From JABGQS01 sp963674545 (GTDB lineage: Bacteria; Bacillota; Clostridia; Christensenellales; SZUA-584): a DNA stretch of 64,000 nucleotides. This document shows positions 16,688 through 25,786 of this stretch, in pieces. The position numbers were made by a program, and so were the translations under genes. The stretch is taken from positions 1,612,001 through 1,676,000 of the forward strand of contig CAXXFB010000001.1 in NCBI GenBank assembly GCA_963674545.2. Reading direction: 5' to 3'. Positions within the stretch are counted from its first letter, which is position 1. Every line of letters starts with the position of its first letter. Below the pieces are notes generated by a model that made no database searches, was not told where the DNA came from, and saw only the letters and a program-made list of their open reading frames with translations.

Positions 16688-17644
16688 ATGGATTTATATA
16701 ACTATAAAGCGCAAAAAGAATTTGCACAGAAACACATGCTTCGTCTCTCGGACTATACCACCGACGAGATTTATCAGCTTCTAGCCCAGGCGTTGAAGCT
16801 GAAGCACTATCAGAAAAATAAACAGGACCACAAGATCCTGCGTGACAAGATACTTGCAATGATATTCACTAAAAGCTCGACAAGGACACGTGTCTCGTTC
16901 GAAGCAGGCATCTACCAGCTAGGCGGTACAGCACAGTTTTTGTCCAGCAACGATATACAGCTTGGACGTGGAGAGCCCATCTCCGACACAGCACAGGTGC
17001 TATCACGCATGGTGGACGGCATAATGATAAGGACGTTTGCGCAGAGTGATGTAGATGACCTTGCCAAGTACGGCAGCATTCCCGTAATTAACGGTCTTAC
17101 AGACCTTCTGCACCCGTGCCAGATTCTTGCCGACCTTTTAACTTACTATGAGAACTTCGGCAGCTTCGATGGTAAAATGGCTTTCATAGGCGACGGCAAC
17201 AACGTGGCCAACTCGCTGCTCGTCGGCTGCGCAAAGGTCGGCCTCGATATAACAGTAGCCTGCCCGGAAGGCTATGAGCCGGATGCATCTATACTTGCTC
17301 AGGCAAAGCAGGCAGCATCAGATACCGGAGCACAAGTTAACATTACCCATAACCCACGAACAGCGGCGCAAGATGCAACAGCCATCTATACTGATGTATG
17401 GGCAAGTATGGGTCAGGAATCGCAGGCTGACCAGAAGTATTCACACTTCTCCAAGTTCCAGGTGAATAGCTCTCTTATGGCAAAAGCAGATGAAAAGGCA
17501 ATTTTCCTGCACTGCCTGCCGGCACACCGCGGCGAAGAAGTCACTGCTGAAGTCATAGACGGCAGCCAGAGCGTAGTCTTCGACGAGGCAGAAAACCGTC
17601 TGCATGCTCAGAAAGCAGTCATGGCTATGCTGATGAAAGACTGA
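16688..17644 (+). CDS. argF: Ornithine carbamoyltransferase
   Basis: ArgF joins carbamoyl phosphate to ornithine to form citrulline. The 318-residue protein has the carbamoyl phosphate site SSTRTR, the HPCQ motif (LLHPCQILADLLT) and the ornithine-binding HCLPAHRGEE motif. It follows carB by 58 bases and completes the operon. GAAAGGAAACTATT precedes the ATG. Argininosuccinate synthase and lyase are not in the window. Confidence 0.96.
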   Translation: MDLYNYKAQKEFAQKHMLRLSDYTTDEIYQLLAQALKLKHYQKNKQDHKILRDKILAMIFTKSSTRTRVSFEAGIYQLGGTAQFLSSNDIQLGRGEPISDTAQVLSRMVDGIMIRTFAQSDVDDLAKYGSIPVINGLTDLLHPCQILADLLTYYENFGSFDGKMAFIGDGNNVANSLLVGCAKVGLDITVACPEGYEPDASILAQAKQAASDTGAQVNITHNPRTAAQDATAIYTDVWASMGQESQADQKYSHFSKFQVNSSLMAKADEKAIFLHCLPAHRGEEVTAEVIDGSQSVVFDEAENRLHAQKAVMAMLMKD

Positions 17645-17739
17645 AGTTTAAAACTTAACGCTCCTTACAGAAGGCAGGAGGCATCTTAGTTTTGTTACAT
17701 AACATTGTTTGGCTAGTGAAAAAAGGAACGGTCGTATAA

Positions 17740-18258
17740 ATGCAAAGCATATTATTTAAAAAAGCAGCTGTCGAGGACGCTCAGGAGATACAGAATATAA
17801 CGCACAAGGCTTTTGTTGCCTACGCCCAGGAGATACGCAAAGAAGGGCATGTAGATGCGCTTAATGAAACTGTTGACGACATCATCAGCGACATACGGCA
17901 CAAACATGTCTATCTGTGCCAGCTTGACGGAGAACTTGTCGGCTCGGTACGTTTCGAGGTCTTGGACGACGGTATTGCGTACCTCTCCCGCCTTGCTATA
18001 GACCCTGATATACAGTCGATAGGCATAGGAGGCCTGCTGCTCGAGAAAGCCCATCAGGAATGCCGGGCGCTAGGCGTGCGAGCAGTAACGCTGCACACAG
18101 CAAGCAAGAAGCGCAGTTCCGTATCTTTCTATTTAAAGAACGGCTACTACATACACTCCATCACACGTGATAAAGCGTACATACGAGCGTTCATGGTGAA
18201 CGAACTCGAACCGATGGACGAACTGTATGACTACGAAAGTATAGTAGGCAAAAGATAA
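17740..18258 (+). CDS. GNAT-family N-acetyltransferase
   Basis: The 172-residue protein has the GNAT core: LSRLAIDPDIQSIGIGGLLL, where the acetyl-CoA loop lies, and the C-terminal SFYLKNGY motif. The substrate is unknown. It starts 95 bases after argF with AAAAAGGAACGG upstream, and a terminator follows, so it may belong to the end of the arginine transcript. Since the operon lacks argJ and no argA is seen, an N-acetylglutamate synthase role is a tempting guess. The sequence itself resembles general GNAT proteins and offers no direct support. Confidence 0.85.
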   Translation: MQSILFKKAAVEDAQEIQNITHKAFVAYAQEIRKEGHVDALNETVDDIISDIRHKHVYLCQLDGELVGSVRFEVLDDGIAYLSRLAIDPDIQSIGIGGLLLEKAHQECRALGVRAVTLHTASKKRSSVSFYLKNGYYIHSITRDKAYIRAFMVNELEPMDELYDYESIVGKR

Positions 18259-18262
18259 CAAC

Positions 18263-18296
18263 AAAGCTCCGGAGCATCCTGGCTTCGGAGCTTTTT
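18263..18296. terminator. Bidirectional terminator
   Basis: AAAGCTCCG pairs with CGGAGCTTT around a 14-base loop, with T residues on the plus side. It lies between convergent genes. Confidence 0.85.
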
Positions 18297-18298
18297 AT

Positions 18299-19480
18299 CT
18301 ACTTCTTGATTCTTTCAATTTCTCTCGGATTCATAAATACATAAGCCACGCTCAGTCCTGCCGTTATCAACAGGAATTCTATATCAAGATACTTATACAT
18401 TTCATTCCTGTAAAGCAGTAAAATCTGAACGTTGTAGCTGCTCATAGAAGGCATGACTTTAGCAATTATACCTTCAAGAACTTGGCTGTTCAGCAATACA
18501 TTTATCGCCATCCAGAGCCAAACGGGCAGCATAGAAATCCAGGCTTTTTTTCTATAACTCTTCTCACGGCTCAGTCCTGCAAGTTGTGCCCTTCCCATGT
18601 AAAATATCAGTATGGTCATAATCAATATAAATATCGAATAGACAGTGATATTTTCAAGTATAAAAAACCCGTAAAGATTATTAGCGATTGTAAACGTTAA
18701 ACATGGCAGCGTGACCAAAAAAAGCGCCATAGTTTTGTTATGTGAAAATCTCGTGACACTTAAAAACACTCCAATAACCAATAATATAACAACCAAATCC
18801 GGCGTATACAGATACTGAAAACTTATCCTTTCAGTAAAAAGGTGTGCAAACACATATAGAAAAGCCAGCATTCCGCTACCTGTATAAACGGGTATTATTC
18901 TTATAAGGAAAGGACGATTCGTATTCCTTGAAGATATTACAGCAATAAAAACTGCTGCAACAACAGCTATAACAGCTAAAATAAACGGCATCAAATCTGA
19001 TTGCGCTGCCTCGAAACTACCGTCTTTTCTTGGTATGATATTTAATAATACTGAAACCAGCATAGTGGTTACAAACGTTACAAGCAGACCTGGCAATTTC
19101 AGAAAATGAATTGCTGCCGAGTTCATCACACCGATAGCTAAACATAAAATAAGTGCAAGCACAACTCCACCTAGCAGTGTATCTGCGCCGCTAAAAGCTC
19201 TATACGTAATCATTGCCATTGCTGCAAAAGATAAATCCAGCCCCTTTGTCTTCACCGAAAGTGCTGCCGAAAACCCCACAGGCAATATTATTAAGTAAGA
19301 AAGTATCAGCTCAAATACAAGCCCGCTTTGAGTGAAAATATCGGGGAAATCTAATATGATATTTATCAGCATAAGTATAAGCGGCAGCCCGGATATTATA
19401 AATCCGCCGTATTTACCGTAGAAACCGTCTTTATGCCCCATATCACTGCAGATGCTGAACTGCTCTTTTGAGTTTTTCAT
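18299..19480 (-). CDS. RbsC-like membrane protein (BPD_transp_2-type permease paralogue)
   Basis: The start was set at the ATG at 19480 (MKNSKEQFS) because AAGGAGGG lies just upstream; the frame extends further but without a site. The 393-residue protein has about ten hydrophobic helices. Its core shows the pattern of ribose-type ABC permeases: LPVGFSAALSVKTKGLDLSFAAMAM, GVMNSAAIHFLKLPGLLVT. It is clearly a paralogue of the protein at 19606-20922, with the same segments in the same order. No ABC ATPase or binding protein adjoins. The function is unknown; a non-canonical transporter or scaffold is possible. Confidence 0.72.
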   Translation of the reverse strand: MKNSKEQFSICSDMGHKDGFYGKYGGFIISGLPLILMLINIILDFPDIFTQSGLVFELILSYLIILPVGFSAALSVKTKGLDLSFAAMAMITYRAFSGADTLLGGVVLALILCLAIGVMNSAAIHFLKLPGLLVTFVTTMLVSVLLNIIPRKDGSFEAAQSDLMPFILAVIAVVAAVFIAVISSRNTNRPFLIRIIPVYTGSGMLAFLYVFAHLFTERISFQYLYTPDLVVILLVIGVFLSVTRFSHNKTMALFLVTLPCLTFTIANNLYGFFILENITVYSIFILIMTILIFYMGRAQLAGLSREKSYRKKAWISMLPVWLWMAINVLLNSQVLEGIIAKVMPSMSSYNVQILLLYRNEMYKYLDIEFLLITAGLSVAYVFMNPREIERIKK

Positions 19481-19557
19481 ACCGCCCTCCTTGCTGTCAA
19501 TTATATTTATAAACAGCAAGCAATAGCTCCAAACATTTATTCCCATTTTTTAAACAT

Positions 19558-19593
19558 AAAAAAGACCCCGGATCGGTATGCTCCGGAGCCTCT
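19558..19593 (-). terminator. Terminator between the two permease paralogues
   Basis: On the minus strand AGAGGCTCCGG pairs with CCGGGGTCT (with G-T pairs) and six T residues follow. The upstream paralogue therefore forms its own transcript for the most part. Confidence 0.75.
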
Positions 19594-19605
19594 TACATCT
19601 TCTAT

Positions 19606-20922
19606 TTATATTATCGTGCTTCCTTTTGGCTTCATAAGCCCGTATGCAATGCTCATCCCTATCGCTATCAGAAGCAGTACAACGTCAAAAGTTATACCGA
19701 CAAGCGCAAAGTATATTGCCGAAGGTCTTCCCATAGTCACCGCTAAAACCACTGCAATTATCAGCCCGCTCAGCAAGACAACAAAAAGCGGTATCATTGC
19801 AATCCATGATTTTGCTTTATACATTCTGTCAAGGCTCTGTCCTATTATCTGTGCCCTTCCTCTGTACATCACTAAGAATATCAATATTATCACAAGCGCC
19901 AGCAAAATAACCTGCTGCAGATATGCAACAACCCCAAGTAGTGCAAACAGGTTGTTAAGAAGCGCTAAGGCCAGTGCAGGGATTATAGCAAAAACAACTC
20001 CAAGTCCTTTGCTTTTAAAGAATCTTGTTATTCCAAGAAACAACGAAATAAACACTATTGTTGTAACAAGATTCGCACTTCCGTTATACACGACTGCCTG
20101 AACTCTCACCATAATGGTAAGACAGTATAGCACGGCCAGAATGCCGCTTGCCACATATACGATAAGCGTTGACCAGAACTTGTTTCTGTGGTTCTTGCCT
20201 ATGGACGAAAGCAGAGCGGCTGCCACCGCCACTATTGCTGCGATCAATGCTACTACATACATCAGCGCAGGTTCGATCCTTATTTGACGCATTGCTCCGT
20301 TTCTTATAAGAAAAGTTGCAATATATCCGACTATCAAATAAGTAACTATTGTCACAAGTAATCCGGGAAGCTTTAGGAAGTGTATTCCTACTGCGTTTAT
20401 CGTTCCGATGATTATACACGCCAGCAGCGCAAGTATGATACCAACTCCCAGGCTTTGCGCCGACAGCAGTATCCCAGCCGTCAAAGCAAACATCGCTGCG
20501 AACGATATATCCACACCTTTATGCTTGACAGTAAGCCCTACAGCAAAAACAAGCGGCAGCATTGTTATAAGCTGTCTGAATATGTTTATAAGGTTCCTGC
20601 CATCCAAAAACATTCCCGATGAAATCGCACCGGCTATCAGTAGTAATATAATGAGTCCGCCATAGATCATAAGCCCGCCGAACCTGCCGTACACCCCCCT
20701 GTCCTGAACGGCCGCCGGCTGTCCATATGCTGCTGCCTGCATAGGTGCTTGCCCTGGTGCTGCCATGGGAGGCGGGGCCATTTGAGCCTGCACTGGAGGC
20801 GGGCCTGCAGGCTGTGGTGGCTGCTGTACCTGCTGAGCGGCCGGAGGCTGCACTGGTGTTCCGCAGTTCACACAAAATGTATCAGTTTCTTCTATCTCGT
20901 TTCCGCAATTTCTACAATACAT
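19606..20922 (-). CDS. Zinc-ribbon protein fused to an RbsC-like permease domain
   Basis: The 438-residue protein starts with a zinc ribbon: two CxxC pairs at residues 3-6 and 17-20 (CRNC, CVNC). A Pro/Gln/Ala-rich linker runs to about residue 75. The rest is a multi-pass domain with the ribose ABC permease pattern (NLINIFRQLITMLPL, VKHKGVDISFAAMFAL, INAVGIHFLKLPGLLVT). The zinc ribbon would lie in the cytoplasm. AAAGGAG precedes the ATG. The fusion is unusual for a permease, and no partner ATPase is nearby. The same type of N-terminal ribbon begins the leucine-rich-repeat protein at 61.7-63.6 kb. Confidence 0.75.
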   Translation of the reverse strand: MYCRNCGNEIEETDTFCVNCGTPVQPPAAQQVQQPPQPAGPPPVQAQMAPPPMAAPGQAPMQAAAYGQPAAVQDRGVYGRFGGLMIYGGLIILLLIAGAISSGMFLDGRNLINIFRQLITMLPLVFAVGLTVKHKGVDISFAAMFALTAGILLSAQSLGVGIILALLACIIIGTINAVGIHFLKLPGLLVTIVTYLIVGYIATFLIRNGAMRQIRIEPALMYVVALIAAIVAVAAALLSSIGKNHRNKFWSTLIVYVASGILAVLYCLTIMVRVQAVVYNGSANLVTTIVFISLFLGITRFFKSKGLGVVFAIIPALALALLNNLFALLGVVAYLQQVILLALVIILIFLVMYRGRAQIIGQSLDRMYKAKSWIAMIPLFVVLLSGLIIAVVLAVTMGRPSAIYFALVGITFDVVLLLIAIGMSIAYGLMKPKGSTII

Positions 20923-21036
20923 GATTCCACTCCTTTATTATATTTTTCAGCATATTATGCTCTGCTCTTTTAATACATAACAGCTGTAATATTACTTAAT
21001 AATCAATGAGTAGGGAGTATCAAGGTTATCCGATAC

Positions 21037-21066
21037 ATTATAACATATATTGTAATTTTATAACAA
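21037..21066 (-). promoter_or_regulatory. Probable promoter of the zinc-ribbon permease gene
   Basis: The minus strand has TTGTTA at 21061-21066, an 18-base spacer and TATAAT at 21037-21042. The untranslated leader would be about 105 bases. Confidence 0.5.
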
Positions 21067-21075
21067 ATACTAAAT

Positions 21076-21107
21076 TAAAAAGCTCCCTGCTTATTTACAG
21101 GGAGCTC
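21076..21107 (-). terminator. Terminator of the pyruvate:ferredoxin oxidoreductase gene
   Basis: On the minus strand AGCTCCCTG pairs with CAGGGAGCT and TTTTTAATT follows. Confidence 0.85.
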
Positions 21108-21120
21108 ATTACATCTTCTA

Positions 21121-24100
21121 CTATTTTTCAGCCATAGCTTTATAATACTCGTAACGCTCTTTGGCTTCCTTCTCGGCGATCGCGAACAGTGTTTCAGCCG
21201 CTTCCGGGAACTGCTTCTGTAGCGCCTTATAGCGGATCTCGCCTTCTATGAAGTCTTGATAGCTCATAGTCGGTTCTTTGCTGTCCAGAGTGAACGGATT
21301 CATGCCCTGTTCCTTGAGGTCCGGATTATAGCGATATAAGTGCCAATAACCGGCCTCAACTGCCTTTTTCTCTTCAGCCTGAGATTTGCCCATGTTTATA
21401 CCATGGTTTATACACGGCGAGTAAGCAATAACGATGGACGGACCCTCATAGGCTTCTGCTTCAGCCAACGCTTTTATAAGCTGGTTGTGGTTTGCACCCA
21501 TGCAGACCTGTGCAGTATAGATATATCCGTAAGTCATGGATATAGCGCCAAGGTCCTTTTTCTTTGTGCGCTTGCCGGCAGCAGCAAACTTAGCTGTCGA
21601 GCCTGTCGGTGTGGCTTTGCTTGCCTGTCCGCCTGTGTTAGAGTAAAGCTCTGTGTCCATTACAAGAATATTCACGTCTTCACCCATTGCCAGTACGTGG
21701 TCAAGGCCGCCATAACCGATGTCATATGCCCATCCATCGCCGCCAAATATCCATATCGACTTCTTGACTAACAGGTCGTCATCTTTCATTATCTCTTCAA
21801 GCAGCGCTTTACCTTCGCCTTTGGTCTTCTCTATAGCATTTGGCAGAAGCTTTCTGAGTATTGCTGCAGCCGCCTTAGACTCCTCGGCTTTGTTTGCATC
21901 TTCAAGCCACTGCGAAAGCGCCTGTTTGATATCATCACAGCAAAGATCTGCTTCAATAGCTTTTGCAACTGTGTCCTTAAGCCTTGCTCTGCGCTGTACC
22001 ATAGCAAGGTTCATGCCGTAACCAAACTCTGCGTTGTCTTCAAACAGTGAGTTTGCCCAAACCGGTCCGTGACCGTCTTTGTTCACAGAATACGGACACG
22101 TTGGTGCGCTGCCGCCGTATATCGACGAACAACCCGTTGCATTGGCAATCATCATCCTGTCGCCAAACAGCTGTGTTACAAGCTTGACGTACGGTGTCTC
22201 GCCACAGCCTGCGCATGCGCCCGAGAACTCGAACAACGGTTGCTGAAACTGCGAACCGATAACAGAATTCTTGTTGGCTTCTATTTCCGGTCTTGGTATC
22301 TTTACTGCGAAATCCCAATTTGCGCCTTCCGTTTCAGCAACGTCTACAAGCGGTGTCATAACAAGAGCTTTTTCCTTTGCCGGGCATATGTCTGCGCAGT
22401 TTCCGCATCCGGTACAATCAAGCGGTGAAACCTGCATTCTATATTTAAATCCTGCAATACCCTTGCCTCTTGAATCTTTTGTAACGTAACCCTCAGGAGC
22501 ATCCTTGATGTCCTCTTCTGTTGCCAGGAACGGACGGATAACTGCATGAGGACATACAAGCGAGCACTGGTTACACATTATACAGTTGTCCGGTATCCAC
22601 TTAGGAACGGTAACAGCTATACCACGCTTCTCAAACTGTGTGGTTGCTGACGGGAAGTAGCCCCTTGGGTCAAATTTCGAAACAGGCAGGCAGTCGCCCT
22701 TCTGTGAAACGATAGGGAACACGACCTCGTTGAAGAAGTCGCCGGCTTCTGCCGGGGATGTGGCAACAGGTGCGCCCTGAGTAGTATCTACCCAGGAATC
22801 AGGATAATCTATCTTAGTCATCCCGGCAGCGCCCATGTCGATAGCATCATAGTTCATCTTGACTATCTTGTCGCCCTTCTTCCCGTATGTCTTCTTTACA
22901 GCCTGTTTCATATACTCTATAGCGTCTTCTTCCGGAATAACGCCGGCTGCCTTGAAGAAAGCGGCCTGCATGACAGTGTTTATTCGGTTGCCCATTCCGG
23001 CTTCATCTGCGATTTTTATAGCATCAACGTTATAGAATTTTAACTTTTTCTTTGCAATAACATTCTTAAGAACTGCCGGAAGCTCCTGCTCCATTTTCTC
23101 TAAGCTCCACGGAGAGTTAAGAAGGAATATTCCGCCGTCTTTGATGCCATCCAGCATATCATACCGAGTAACGTATGAAGGATTGTGGCATGCAATCAGG
23201 TCAGCAGCGTCTATCAGATAGGTAGACTGTATCGGGCTTGTGCCGAATCTAAGATGAGACACTGTGATACCGCCGGATTTCTTTGAGTCATACTGGAAGT
23301 ACCCTTGTGCGTACATATCCGTATGGTCGCCGATTATCTTGATAGAGTTTTTGTTTGCACCGACAGTACCGTCGCTGCCAAGACCATAGAACTTACATCT
23401 GTATGTGCCTTCCGGAGCAGAATCGATGCACTCGCCAAGCGGCAGGCTCAGGTTTGTAACGTCGTCTTCGATACCAACTGTGAAATGGTTCTTCATTTCT
23501 CCGGCAAGGTTATCATAAACAGCTTTTATCATCGTAGGTGTAAATTCCTTTGATGAGAGGCCGTATCTTCCGCCGACTACCTTTATGTCGCTGCCATTCT
23601 CTGCAAGAACAGTAACTACATCCTGATAAAGCGGCTCGCCTGCGCTGCCCGGCTCTTTTGTCCTGTCAAGCACAGCAATGCTCTTTACGCTCTTTGGTAT
23701 CGCAGCAAGGAAATGCTTTGCGCTGAACGGGCGATAGAGACGAACTTTGATAGCGCCGACTTTCTCGCCTTTTGAAACAAGATAGTTAACGGTCTCCTCA
23801 ACAGCTTCTGTACCGCTGCCCATGAGTATAACAATTCTTTCAGCATCCGGTGCACCAACGTAATCGAACAGATTATATTTTCTTCCGAAAGCCTTATAGA
23901 AATCTTCCATAGCTTCTTCGACGATAGCCGGAGTAGCATCATAATACTTATTAGCAGCTTCTCTGTTCTGGAAGTATATATCCGGGTTCTGGGCCGTACC
24001 CTGAAGCCTTGGATGATCCGGATTCATAGCGCCTGCTCTAAACGCTGCGATAGCTTCTTTGTCGGCAAGCTGCGCAAGCTTGTCATAATCAAGCAGCTCT

Positions 24101-24645
24101 ATCTTCTGAACTTCGTGGGAAGTCCTGAATCCATCAAAAAAGTGTACAAAAGGTACACTTGACTTTAGTGTTGCCATATGTGCTACTGCCGCAATATCCA
24201 TGACTTCCTGAACGCTTCCCGATGCAAGCATTGCGAAGCCGGTCTGTCGTGCTGCCATAACGTCACTGTGGTCTCCGAAAATAGAGAGTGCGTGAGCAGC
24301 AAGGCTTCTTGCGCTGACGTGGAACACGCACGGCAGAAGCTCGCCCGAGATCTTGTACATATTCGGGACCATCAAAAGCAGCCCCTGTGATGCTGTAAAG
24401 GTCGATGTGAAAGCGCCTGCAGCCAGAGAACCGTGAACAGCACCTGCCGCTCCGCCTTCAGACTGCATCTCTGCAATTCTCATCTTCTGACCGAACATAT
24501 TAATTCTTCCGTGTGCCGCCCATTCGTCGCACACTTCCGCCATTGGCGAGGACGGTGTGATGGGATAAATAGCGCCGACGTCAGAAAACGCATATGCTAC
24601 ATGCGCCGCAGCGGTATTACCATCAATGGTTTGTTTTGTTGCCAT
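21121..24645 (-). CDS. nifJ: Pyruvate:ferredoxin (flavodoxin) oxidoreductase
   Basis: The enzyme converts pyruvate and CoA to acetyl-CoA and CO2, reducing ferredoxin, in the cytoplasm. The 1174-residue single chain has the usual length. Its domains in order are the pyruvate-binding N-terminal domain (YPITPSSPMAE), the gamma domain, two 4Fe-4S clusters (CIMCNQCSLVCP and CTGCGNCADICP) and the thiamine-diphosphate domain. The latter holds the proximal cluster Cys (CAGCGETPY) and the GDGWAYDIG motif. It is monocistronic between its own promoter and terminator; AAGGAGGAAAAC precedes the ATG. The reduced ferredoxin can be oxidised by the Rnf complex encoded at 33.8-38.9 kb. Confidence 0.97.
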   Translation of the reverse strand: MATKQTIDGNTAAAHVAYAFSDVGAIYPITPSSPMAEVCDEWAAHGRINMFGQKMRIAEMQSEGGAAGAVHGSLAAGAFTSTFTASQGLLLMVPNMYKISGELLPCVFHVSARSLAAHALSIFGDHSDVMAARQTGFAMLASGSVQEVMDIAAVAHMATLKSSVPFVHFFDGFRTSHEVQKIELLDYDKLAQLADKEAIAAFRAGAMNPDHPRLQGTAQNPDIYFQNREAANKYYDATPAIVEEAMEDFYKAFGRKYNLFDYVGAPDAERIVILMGSGTEAVEETVNYLVSKGEKVGAIKVRLYRPFSAKHFLAAIPKSVKSIAVLDRTKEPGSAGEPLYQDVVTVLAENGSDIKVVGGRYGLSSKEFTPTMIKAVYDNLAGEMKNHFTVGIEDDVTNLSLPLGECIDSAPEGTYRCKFYGLGSDGTVGANKNSIKIIGDHTDMYAQGYFQYDSKKSGGITVSHLRFGTSPIQSTYLIDAADLIACHNPSYVTRYDMLDGIKDGGIFLLNSPWSLEKMEQELPAVLKNVIAKKKLKFYNVDAIKIADEAGMGNRINTVMQAAFFKAAGVIPEEDAIEYMKQAVKKTYGKKGDKIVKMNYDAIDMGAAGMTKIDYPDSWVDTTQGAPVATSPAEAGDFFNEVVFPIVSQKGDCLPVSKFDPRGYFPSATTQFEKRGIAVTVPKWIPDNCIMCNQCSLVCPHAVIRPFLATEEDIKDAPEGYVTKDSRGKGIAGFKYRMQVSPLDCTGCGNCADICPAKEKALVMTPLVDVAETEGANWDFAVKIPRPEIEANKNSVIGSQFQQPLFEFSGACAGCGETPYVKLVTQLFGDRMMIANATGCSSIYGGSAPTCPYSVNKDGHGPVWANSLFEDNAEFGYGMNLAMVQRRARLKDTVAKAIEADLCCDDIKQALSQWLEDANKAEESKAAAAILRKLLPNAIEKTKGEGKALLEEIMKDDDLLVKKSIWIFGGDGWAYDIGYGGLDHVLAMGEDVNILVMDTELYSNTGGQASKATPTGSTAKFAAAGKRTKKKDLGAISMTYGYIYTAQVCMGANHNQLIKALAEAEAYEGPSIVIAYSPCINHGINMGKSQAEEKKAVEAGYWHLYRYNPDLKEQGMNPFTLDSKEPTMSYQDFIEGEIRYKALQKQFPEAAETLFAIAEKEAKERYEYYKAMAEK

Positions 24646-24754
24646 GTTTTCCTCCTTAAAATTGGGACTTCAAAATATCTATGCTAAAACCTTAAAAAAT
24701 ATTAATTTAAAGGCTATTCTAGCCGTTGCTCTTACTTTTATCGCAAACATAGTT

Positions 24755-24783
24755 ATTATATATTTTTTTGCTATAATGGTCAA
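24755..24783 (-). promoter_or_regulatory. Promoter of the pyruvate:ferredoxin oxidoreductase gene
   Basis: The minus strand has TTGACC at 24778-24783, a 17-base spacer and TATAAT at 24755-24760, giving a leader of about 100 bases. Confidence 0.8.
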
Positions 24784-24964
24784 CCGCAAAAGGTGTTCTT
24801 TTTAATTATGAAGAAAAGCTTGATTCAGCGTTAATATCAAAAGCTGTTACAAAGCTAAACACTTTGTTCCGTTTTGCTGATTTTTTATAAGCTTTTTGCA
24901 ATTCCAACGGTTAATATGCGGGCAATAAGTATCTTGTTTTCATACAAAATAGATTGTAAAAATA

Positions 24965-25130
24965 TTGACTTTAAAATATCGCTATGATAGCATTGTTCTG
25001 GTTTATGTAAGGGACTTGCAGTGCCTGCGCCGTTACACGCTAAGGCTCATACAAAGCTCTGCCGATATAAAACAGTTTAAGTTGGCAAGGCGAAACTTTT
25101 ACACTTCGTCCCATAGCGGGTGCGGTGTTT
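24965..25130 (+). promoter_or_regulatory. Structured leader with terminator (attenuator or riboswitch candidate, class unknown)
   Basis: A promoter (TTGACT at 24965-24970, 17 bases, TAGCAT at 24988-24993) is followed by about 130 bases that look structured. A hairpin GCCUGCG/CGC-UA-AGGC lies at 25023-25046. A terminator hairpin CAC...GTCCC/CGGGTGCGGTG spans about 25102-25126 and ends in six T residues. GGGAC at 25011-25015 can instead pair with GTCCC at 25108-25112, inside the terminator's left arm, so an antiterminated form is possible. The next gene starts 90 bases later. I could not match the element to a known riboswitch class. The rest of the 24646-25217 gap shows nothing else. Confidence 0.55.
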
Positions 25131-25217
25131 TTTATTAAGAGCATATACAAGCAGTAGTAATATTATTTTAGATTGAATAACTTAAACATACGTTAAATAT
25201 AAGAAGGAGTTGTAAGC

Positions 25218-25772
25218 ATGGACGAAAAGATATTGATGATTGCACAGCGTCTTGAAGCGCTGAGGGAAATCATGGACGTTTCAGCAGCCGATATGGCAGC
25301 AGCAACGGAAACGAGCGAAGAGGAATATTTAGAATACGAAAAGGGAAGCAAGGATTTTTCTTTCTCTTTCCTGTATTCCGCAGCCAACAGGCTTGGTATA
25401 GACATTGTAGACCTTATGACGGGAGAGACGCCAAGGCTATCCGTCTGCTCGGTAGTCAAAAACGGCCAGGGTCTCAAGATGGAAAGACGCAAGGAATATA
25501 AATACGAGCATCTTGCCTATATCTTTAAAAATAAAAAGATGGAACCATTCATGGTAACCGTGACTCCGAATGATACAGACGCAAAAACCCATATGAATAC
25601 TCACGAAGGCCAGGAGTTTGACTATATAGTTGAAGGCAGCATGATACTGCACATTGACAAACAGGAAGTCCAGTTGACCGCAGGAGACGCTGTATACTTT
25701 GACGCAAAGCATCCGCATTCCATGCAGGCAGTTGACGGTTTGTGCAGATTCTTAGCGATAATATCAAAATAA
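25218..25772 (+). CDS. XRE-family regulator with C-terminal cupin domain
   Basis: The 184-residue protein has an N-terminal helix-turn-helix (residues about 8-65, ADMAAATETSEEEYLEYEKG) and a C-terminal cupin of the small RmlC-like type. The cupin's metal-type residues are in HMNTHEGQEFDYIVEG and in the second motif HPHSMQAV. Such proteins bind DNA and sense a small ligand, often regulating the adjacent metabolic gene. AAGGAGTTGTAAGC precedes the ATG. It is 14 bases ahead of an acyl-CoA synthetase, which it probably controls. Confidence 0.9.
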   Translation: MDEKILMIAQRLEALREIMDVSAADMAAATETSEEEYLEYEKGSKDFSFSFLYSAANRLGIDIVDLMTGETPRLSVCSVVKNGQGLKMERRKEYKYEHLAYIFKNKKMEPFMVTVTPNDTDAKTHMNTHEGQEFDYIVEGSMILHIDKQEVQLTAGDAVYFDAKHPHSMQAVDGLCRFLAIISK

Positions 25773-25786
25773 CAAAGGGGATTATA

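Noticed and set aside
24985..25130. Possible 6S RNA or other known ncRNA
   Set aside because: The ends pair only through GGGAC/GTCCC and no known 6S, SRP or tmRNA signature is visible; kept only as an unassigned leader.
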